Shown here: piece after piece, positions 24,801 to 33,800 of the stretch | Layout: every line of letters starts with the position of its first letter | Position numbering within the stretch: position 1 is the first letter of the stretch | Assembly (NCBI GenBank): GCA_033064195.1 | Contig: JARBJD010000027.1 | Location: forward strand, 124,001 to 188,000 | DNA from: Blattamonas nauphoetae | Lineage: Eukaryota > Preaxostyla > Oxymonadida | Reading direction: 5' to 3' | Length of the DNA stretch: 64,000 bases | Notes under the pieces: model-generated | What the model was told of the DNA's origin: nothing | The model's database searches: none | Seen by the model: only the letters and a program-made list of their open reading frames with translations | Translations under genes and position numbers: made by a program

Positions 24801-27800
24801 CTGTATCTCGATGAGGAGAGGAGACTGATCGTTTTCATTGGAGAAACTCACTCCACTGATCACGTCTCCTCTCCCTGAAAGAGGAGAACAGTGTAGGTTG
24901 CCGCCACTAAAATTTCCTCCCCGGTCACTTCAATCTCTCATCATGTTTTTCACTTCAACAGACTATTATTGAAAGATATTAGAGAAATAACATTCTTCCA
25001 TTGCTGTGAAGTGTTTGTCAAAAAAGTAGAAAAAACCACCTGTTCATAAATGCAGACTTGGGTGCCCGCAAACTTTTGTCCACGACTGCTGGACCACCCA
25101 TCACATTTTATTATTAGACCATATCACTCATACGGAGTGGGAGAGCACTAGTTTGTTTAAACAACGCGAGATGGACGAGGTGACAACGACGCTGCGCAAC
25201 GCGAGATGGACGAGGTGACAACGACGCTGCGCAACACGAGATGGAGGAGGTGACAACGACGCTGCGCAACACGAGATGGAGGAGGTGACAACGACGCTGC
25301 GCAACGCGAGATGGACGAGGTGACAACGACGCTGCGCAACGTGAGATGGACGAGGTGACAACGACGCTGCGCAACGTGAGATGGACGAGGTGACAACGAC
25401 GCTGCGCAACGCGAGATGGACGAGGTGACAACGACGCTGCGCAACACGAGATGGAGGAGGTGACAACGACGCTGCGCAACGTGAGATGGACGAGGTGACA
25501 ACGACGCTGCGCAACGCGAGATGAACGAGGTGACAACGACGCTGCGCAACACGAGATGAACGCAGAAGCAACGACGATACGCTATAGGAGCTGAGTCTGT
25601 GCTCTCCTCACCGTGCATATCCAACCTCTGTGATTTACGAAGTCTTGATCTTTTTCCCTGTCGCAGATGGTCAGACTATTGGAAGCTCTTCAAACTGGTC
25701 TGATTCACTCTCTCACATTTGTGACGTATCAATTGGGTTCTGTCGATGAAGAATTTACCTTCTGGTCAAGTACTCGTGGGTTTTGTTCACTTCTTTTAAC
25801 ACGATTGTTTTCTCCATCGAGTGTTTTGTTCAGAAAAATGACAGATAAAGTGTGAAGTGTGACTCAAGACACCTGGAGAAGCCAGAAAACAAGAGAAGTA
25901 AATCGTGGGGGATGGTGATCCACTGGCAGTGGCTGAGTCTGTGCTCGCCTCTTCGAGCATGGTTTTGGACAAGGGTGAGTTGGAGGATGACATGGGAGGA
26001 GTGGGCATCGGCGAGAACGACACTTTGGGTCCAGACGACACAAGAAGGTTATGCAAGAGGTGAGTGACGACAGGGATAGTGTCTGGTGCAAGCACGACTT
26101 GTTAATGTCCCGTTTGGAGTGGTGTCATGCGGAGGCGCTTGAGGGAGAGATCGACTTGCTGGGTGGAGAGTGAGTTCGACGGGGAGCGATGAGGTGGGAC
26201 GTCGTCCTCGCAGATGGTTGTGTGGTGATGTAATCCGCAAGATCTGATGCTTTTGTTCTTGTCAACTTTCTTCTTGCTCCCTTCTCACTTTTTTAAGAGT
26301 CAATCAATCTGTCAGCGAGGCAATTGGTTTTCGGTTCTTTTGGTTTTTTCAAAGGGTCGGATCAGAGCTGTTTTCGTGAAATGTGTCAATATGATTCAAT
26401 AAGGACAACGAGGCTCAATAAATCGGAATAAAAACACAATTGATGTGTTGTTTCAATTGAATAGCTCACTGGAAAAGGCTCAACCAATGGTCAACCGAAC
26501 TGGAGTTCTTCAATTCTTGCCTTTTCGTGGAAGGAGGTTCGTTTCAATTTGTGATTATGTGTTATTGAGTGTTGATTTTTGTCAAAGCAACGATAAAAGA
26601 GGAAAAGGATCACATTGGGTTGAAATGATGCAGATCCGACCCTTTGAAAAAATCTGAAGAACCAAAAACCAATTGCCTCGCTGACAGATGTCTCATGTTC
26701 CGGAACCCAACCATTGTCTGACAGTAACCTTCTGTAGTTGTTCCTCATTGTAGTCATCGCCTTTTTCATCTTGTTCTATCTGTTGACTAATACTAACTCT
26801 TGTTAATGCTAGCAATGTTGTCTCACTGAGATTGAACCGTCGATTTCCAACGAAACGTCGAAGTGCAGAGATTTCTCTCTCACAACTTGCTTCTGTCGGA
26901 CTAGTGCAGAAAAGACTGCAGACAAGATTGGAGTACAAACCAATCTGCGTTTCTTCATCCACCATTGATCTCCAGAAAGGATATAATCCATCGTGACGCA
27001 GCACATCCCCTCCAAAAGAGTTTGTCGACGATGACCAATAGTTGAAGACACGAACAATGGAGTTTATACTCGTTGCATCCAGCTGTGGATAGACAGCTTC
27101 GAGCAGATTGCACATTGCGATTGGAAGTATTGTTTTCCAATCAATCTCATTGAGTAAATGCCATTTGTCTTCGTGATGGAATGACCTGAAAAGAGGAAGA
27201 GCAATATCTCCTCTGGCAGAGCTCAGAACAGAAATTTCATCATCATTCCCTACTGCTTCAATTCCAGCTAGAATCTCATCCCTTCGTGATTGATTAAGCG
27301 CTCCAATTGACAATGATGATACTGGCGGAGCGTCCTCATACGGAGTTGCGACTGGTTCACTAGTCATCTCACCATCGTCAATATCACTCAGCTCGTCATC
27401 GACGATGCTATCTAACAACTGATCAAATGTCTCATGCGACTTTCGATGATGGCGATGAGTGGAGATTTGTGTGACAAGTGCAAGAGGTGTTGGTATTACA
27501 TGACTCTCATGGGAAAGACGGGAGGAGACGTTGAGTGTCTGAGTCGATTCAGCGATATAGTCGCCAGTGTTAACATCACGTGGGATAATAGTTGTCATTC
27601 GCCTTGGAGTTGATTTTGCTTCTGGTTCCATCCTTTCATAAATACAAAATGTGTTGTTCACAAACGCTTTTCGGCCTTCAAGTGTGTGAATATAGGCAAG
27701 TGCCGCAATAGTTCCGGCTTCTGTGTTGAAAGTGTAACTATAAAGATTCTCCATCATAGACAGAATGACAGGTTTCCAGACTGTTGTCGATACTTGCACT

Positions 27801-30800
27801 GACAAGGAGAGTTGGTGATAGTGTTCAAACAGCTGGATCAGGACTGGGAAAACACTCACGAGCGATGTTGAATCACTTTCGAAAAATGAAATGGCTCGAA
27901 AGATGGGAATGACCAAGTTGTACATATGTACGACATCTGCAAACGAAATGCTCTCGCGTTGAAATGGAGGGAGTTGATTGAAAAGGACTTTTTTCTTGAC
28001 AATCCAATGAAGAAGTGGTGTAAGAGACGCCCATCGAGTTTCAACGAATTGTGGGGCGCGGTGGTTAAAATGGTTGCGTAGATTAGTGTGAGATGATCGG
28101 CACACTGTTCTCACCTTTTCGAATGTAGAAACTGCAATTGTGTGCATCGCCACTGTCTTCGAAAGAGCGTTGTTCAGTCGATGTGCCATGCATGGCCAGT
28201 GAAACGCGATTTGTTTCAGGCCATGCATGGTTGCCATTCTCACCCCAGAAACCAATCCCAGAAATCCATCGGTGACGCATGAGGTAACTGTTATTCCTTT
28301 TTCGAACATTTCCAGCAGAATTGCTCCAATCGAAGCGGCATAGATATCCGCGCTTTTCCCCTCGGCTCGAATTGTCCACAGGAGAGGCCGATTCATTTCT
28401 AGTGGATTAGTGGCGCAGTAAATGTTGTAACCAGTGTGGCCAAGTGTACCACCATCGACACTGAGACACACTCGAGTAGGAAGATGATTGAAAAACTCAG
28501 CGAGGAGTGAATCACGGGTGTCTCAATTTTCAGGGGAAAAACTCGAGCTCAGGGGAAAAACTCGATCACAGGGGAAGATCTCAATCACAGGGGAGAATCT
28601 CAATCACAGGGGAAAATCTCAATCACAGGGGAAAATCTCGGGCCACAGGGGAAGAATCTCAAGGACAAGGGGATTGAAGGTGGATCTATTTTTGAACATG
28701 TGTGGATTAGGGAGTTAGAACGCGGGACTTTCAACCCTCGGTCCCGGGATCGAGGTTGGTCATCGGCACTTTTTCTCGTTTTTGAAACATTTTTGTCAAC
28801 GATCACAGATTCTCTCTCTTTTCAATCCGATTTTTTGTTTAAACTTTTCAGAAAGGCTCTGCGATGAACAGAATGTTGCTGATGAGCGGGCAATCACGAT
28901 CCTGCTTTTTTTCTCAAATTCAGACATTATTCTCCAAAATAACTTAACATACAACATAATAGTGACATGTTTGATGCTTCTTCTTCATCTTTTCTCATTG
29001 TCCATTCACCCATTCTCAAAACTTTCGCATTCGTTTTCCCACTCTCGATCAATCATCTTTCAGATCATCGCACATGGAAGAGACATTGTCGACTCAATCT
29101 ACTTCTCCAGCTCCTCACGTGCCTTCTTCGCCTGCTCCACTGACACAGCCACTTCCGACTGGCCTGTTGCGACACTGCTCTGTGCATCTCCTTCTTCCAT
29201 CGCTTTCAGATTCCTCTTTGTCTTTTCATGTATTGATGTGAATGTTGAGTGTTTGGTCGGGAAGAGTGACCAATGCGATCAGAGACGAATCGTGATCTTC
29301 TTCGCTTGTCGGATCACTCCCCAAAGCTCGTCCAGCTCTTTCCGCTTCTCCTTGTTCCCCACACACCCTCCCACACATCACTCATAGTCTCCGAGCAGAC
29401 TGTAGCTGTATTGATCCAGCTCGTCTCTGTTATCCTCGTTGTGTGTGGCCTGCACATCGCTTCGGATCATCAGTAACTCCTCATTACCCCAGCGCTGATG
29501 GAGCGAGGGAGTTGGTTGAGATGGGGCGGTAGGGAGACAAGTACGAGCTGTATTGGACGAGGGAGGATGTGGAGGGGGTAAGGTGGAGAAGGGCCGTGTG
29601 GAGGGGAGAGAGGAATGATGGAGGACGGGCGGCGACACAGACGGTAGTGGAGTGGGATGTGAGATGGGTGTTCGTCCGAAGTTGGGGGTTGTGCCTCTTT
29701 CGCTCTTTTCTCCTGTTCGTTTGTCTCCTCTGCCACTTTGTTCAATTCTTGCTCCTTCCTCTCCTCTCTCAGCCGCTCCTCCTCTTCCTTCGCCTCTGTC
29801 TCCTTCCGCCTCTCTTCTTCTTCCTCGTCCACTTCTGGCAGCCCGCCCATCCCAATCCAGTCCATCATTCCGGCACACGACCTCTCCATCAGCTCGTTCT
29901 CTGCTCCGATCTCTTCCAGCATGTTCGTCTTGTGAAGCATGAACACTTCGTTGGCATCGACTTCGGCAACAATGCTAGCCAAGTCGGTGAGAGGCGAAGA
30001 GTTGAGCAGGACAGCCGAGATGCAAGTTTGCGAGATGAACTGTGGCTGTGTTCGTGCTTCCACCAAAATCTGGACTGTATCCTCTCTTTTCCGCTCCTCT
30101 TCACTTCATCTGAGCATCTCTCCCACTCTCTCCTGTATATCAATCCGAATCGTTCCCATCCGCTGGTTCGAGAATGGATTCGCGTTGAGTGAAAATTGGC
30201 GAAAGAGAGTCTTTGTGTCGCCCTGCTCTTCCACGATAATCTCAAACACACACGCCATCCCTTCCTCGTCCTCCCTACTGCAGAACGCAACATGATCGTT
30301 GTCCCACGGTTCGTGCACAGAAGAGCACACTGGAATCATCCAATCACTGTGCATACGCTCCCCTCCCTCCCCTTGCCCTCCTCCCCCAACATCCCTCCCG
30401 CTTGTCCGTCCTTCTTCTTCCATGTCTTCACACTGTGCAAACCGGCCAGCGCCTTTTTCATCAGAAGCGTATTCCTTATGTCCTCCTCTTTCATCCTCTT
30501 CTCGGATGCCACCATCACGTCCCGCACAAACACATACCACGATGTATACGCAACCAGGTCGCTTGTCGGCTCGTCCAGCAGAAGCAGACCGGGGCTGTTG
30601 GCCAATGCTCGTGCGATGGTGCTGAGAGGAGTGAAGAGAAGGGAAGAGGTGAATGAAAAGGAAAAGAAACCGGAAGGTGTGAAAGAGAGAGGGTGGGAAA
30701 GTCAAACAGTGTATATACACTCGCTGCTGCTCGCCGCAGGACAGCATCAACGGGTAGTGCGTCAGTCGGCAGCTCCACATTCTCCAGTGCTGTCATCGAT

Positions 30801-33800
30801 CTCAGAGTGTTGAAGGTTTGGACTGGTGTTGATATTCCTTCTGCAGCTCGCCCTCCTCACCGCATTCACTCCACAGTCGCTCCTCTCTCAAATCACCACC
30901 TTCTGCTGGAATTTCCTCCTCAACCTTTGTGGTTGCCTTTTCCGGGAGCAACTCAGAGAATTTTGGCGGTGGTCTTTCAGATTCTTTAACAGAAGGTGTG
31001 AATTAAAGCATTGAACATCACTCTGAGGAGATCTGCGACGACTGGCCGGTTCTTGATCTGGCAGACATTAGCAACGAGAAGCATACAATTCACTTTTCAG
31101 GATTGTTGTCGAAGGTTGGTACTGGCTTTTCAGTGTTCATTTCACATGTTATTAAAGTCGGATTGTGTCTGTGACTTAGCTGCATTCGACATGCAAATCA
31201 GCTTCAAATAATGAAGTATAAACTGTCAAACATACATGATGATGGGTAGGTCAGCATTTCAAAATGAACTTCTCCAATCTTGAAGAGATCTCTGCATGCA
31301 ACCGATCAGCCTGAAAGCGTCAATGCATTCGTCCTGCTCTGGCACGACACACATAAAGCAAAAGAAGATTAGACGATGAAGGGTGGAAGTGGATCAAATA
31401 CTTGAGATTTGGACGGAAGAGAACAACAGGGTAGGGACATGAAAAAAGAGTTCATACAGGACGAGAACCACCCAACAGATATATACATTTCGGCGAAAAG
31501 AGATCGGGATGTGTGTGATCGAGAATATGAGAGAGATGAGAAAGTTCTTTCGTTGGTTCATAACAGATCGAGAGTGGGAAAACGAATGCGAAAGTTTTGA
31601 GAATGGGTGAATGGACAATGAGAAAAGATGAAGAAGAAGCATCAAACATGTCATTATTATGTTGTATGTTAAGTTATTTTGGAGAATAATGTCTGAATTT
31701 GAGAAAAAAAGCAGGATCGTGATTGCCCGCTCATCAGCAACATTCTGTTCATCGCAGAGCCTTTCTGAAAAGTTTAAACAAAAAATCGGATTGAAAAGAG
31801 AGAGAATCTGTGATCGTTGACAAATATGTTTCAAAAACGAGAAAAAGTGCCGATGACCAACCTCGATCCCGGGACCGAGGGTTGAAAGTCCCGCGTTCTA
31901 ACTCCCTAATCCACACATGTTCAAAAATTGATCCACCTTCAATCCCCTTGTCCTTGAGATTCTTCCCCTGTGGCCCGAGATTTTCCCCTGTGATTGAGAT
32001 TCTCCCCTGTGATTGAGATCTTCCCCTGAGCTCGAGTTTTTCCCCTGAAAATTGAGGTACCCGTGAATCACTCTCCTGAATCATTTTTTTCGCAATTGTT
32101 TTTCGATTAGGCACGTCAAATAGATCTTTCGCTGGCTTTGTCGGGAATTGCTGGCTTTCGTGAATGAGTGTCTGAACAAAGGTTTTCATAGCTGGACTTG
32201 AAGCTTGGTTGAATGACAGTTTTGTTGAGGCTACCATCCGTAAAAATGCTTTCTCAATCTCTGTCTTCGATGAACTCACGGACTGAACTTCGCGCTGTCT
32301 TGAAAGAGTGATAGACTTCATAGGATGGTTTTGCATCATCGATGGTATTCCACCACGGACAGGAAAACTACAGCTGTGCTTGTGAAACTTAGGCAACGAG
32401 TTTTCGAAGAGACAACCGCAGATTGTGGATCCATCAGAGTTGAGACAGATTAACTTTCGATGACTGGATCGATCTCCTCCTGATCTGCTACAACCGGTGT
32501 ATCTTGCATATGGCCTTTTAGAAAGTGGAGTTTCTTCCTTTCCCCGCACAACTTCAGTGGCATATTTTCCGGGATGTTTTGGCAGTGGTACGATAGAAAT
32601 TTCTAGAAAAAGAGCAATGAAGAATCAATAGCTGTCATACCTGAGCACCCAAAAATGGTGATACCCTTATTTTCCTCAGCCATCATCGGCGGTGGTGTGC
32701 GCTGCATCTGAGCGTCAAAATCAATTTCCTTTGGTCAAATAGGGAATATAATATAGGATAAACAAATTCAATACATCGTCGATTAGCATGTCGAGTCTCA
32801 ATTGAAATGATGATCCGAGAGTCCAGTCAGTCGGTGACTATTAACGTGATTGCATGGGCGGATCAGTGACTCAAAGTGACTCGACACAAAAGTATGGGGT
32901 GGGGTGGTGACTTGTGGCTAAATTCGTTTGATTTATCTGAAAATGAGTTTATCTCTCAAAAATAGTGTGAAATGTGAAAGAAACACTAAGACAAATAATT
33001 GAAAGAGAATTTAGATTGTGAACGAGTTTTTGAGAGGATAAAACCAGGATCTTGAGGTGATAATCAATACTGCTGTGATGTTCGATGGGAAAACGGGCAT
33101 TTTGGGTCTGGATTCATCATATTTTGAACTTATGGGGATGAGTCACTGACTCGATTTTTTTGGGTGACTGGACTCAATGATTCTGGACTGCCTGGCGCCC
33201 ATGCCTAGTTTGTTCATTGTTATTTCATTATTCGTTGTTTTGTTGATTTTTAACAATTTTTTCTCTCTTTTCGGTAAAATCCGATGATCCGTGACCCTCA
33301 TCAGAGTATGGGTAGAGTGACTTTTCCTAATTTGAATCAAACTGAGTTTAATAAAATGGTAGAGGTGCGAAAAATGTATAGAAGTCGTATCTTTCCAAGT
33401 TGATCCACACTTCATAGTGGTGTCACCAAACCGTCCGGTGTCACCAATCCGGCCTGTTTTCTGTGAAGGACTATTTTTGCCCTCATTTCTCCAGAACCAG
33501 CCATCCGTTTTAAATCAAATAAAAGGCATGATAGTCGGATAGATCTCGACAAAAGATGAACAAAAAATACAAGGATTTTTTTCCTAAGAATATTTTGTCT
33601 AGAATTTTATGGGTTTTTTCCGATCTTTCCAAATACCCAGAATTTTTTCTCCCAATTTTTTCCATTATGTTCGTTTCACCAAAAAAACGTTTCTCTGAAA
33701 ATTTTCATCGAAATCGATTCACTGGTTGTTGAGATATTGCCAAAACGATTTTTTTCGTCGGGCAAAAGGGGGTATTTTGAGGTTTTCTCGGGATTGTGTA

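Larger units (their letters stand above)
15242..25161. mobile_element. DIRS-like element X (non-autonomous), inserted in the minisatellite
   Basis: Inverted terminal repeats lie at 15242-15334 and 25089-25161. They share about 65 bp in opposite orientation but have different tips: a hairpin tip ending ATAACCAAACTAGGGC on the left, TTTAAACAAACTAGTGC on the right. An 82-bp internal complementary region (23838-23919) holds inverse copies of both tips back to back, separated by the dinucleotide TG (CA when read in the other direction). CA also flanks the element on both sides. This ITR plus ICR layout is the signature of DIRS retrotransposons. No reverse transcriptase, RNase H, methylase or tyrosine recombinase is visible, so it appears non-autonomous. 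It contains a younger two-gene DNA transposon (19479-23672) and a foldback element. Exact agreement between ICR and ends suggests a fairly young copy. Confidence 0.65.
10232..33207 (-). mobile_element. hAT-superfamily DNA transposon, 23 kb through nested insertions
   Basis: The ends form an imperfect inverted repeat (TAGGCATGGGC then A or G, then CCAG) and are flanked by identical 8-bp target duplications GTTTGTTC at 10224-10231 and 33208-33215, the length expected for hAT. The minus-strand transposase gene (26693-32686) carries hAT domains. Within the element lie a Tc1-like transposon and its MITE, a 35-bp minisatellite, a DIRS-like element with its own nested elements, a further MITE and a MULE-like element inside the transposase. 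Without these the hAT would be several kilobases. Perfect flanking duplications and an otherwise open transposase frame indicate recent insertion. Confidence 0.88.

Noticed and set aside
15242-25161. Simple TIR DNA transposon or Helitron explanation for elements X and Y
   Set aside because: The differing tips and the internal back-to-back copy of both tips are not explained by a TIR transposon. Helitrons lack inverted ends and insert at AT with a single 3' hairpin.
13666-25571. CRISPR-like array
   Set aside because: The 35-bp units are contiguous with no unique spacers, and the genome is eukaryotic.
29569-30813. Plus-strand open frames within the MULE-like element
   Set aside because: They are Ser/Pro/Leu-rich shadows of the minus-strand ABC-type and Glu/Arg-rich coding stretches, which carry real motifs.
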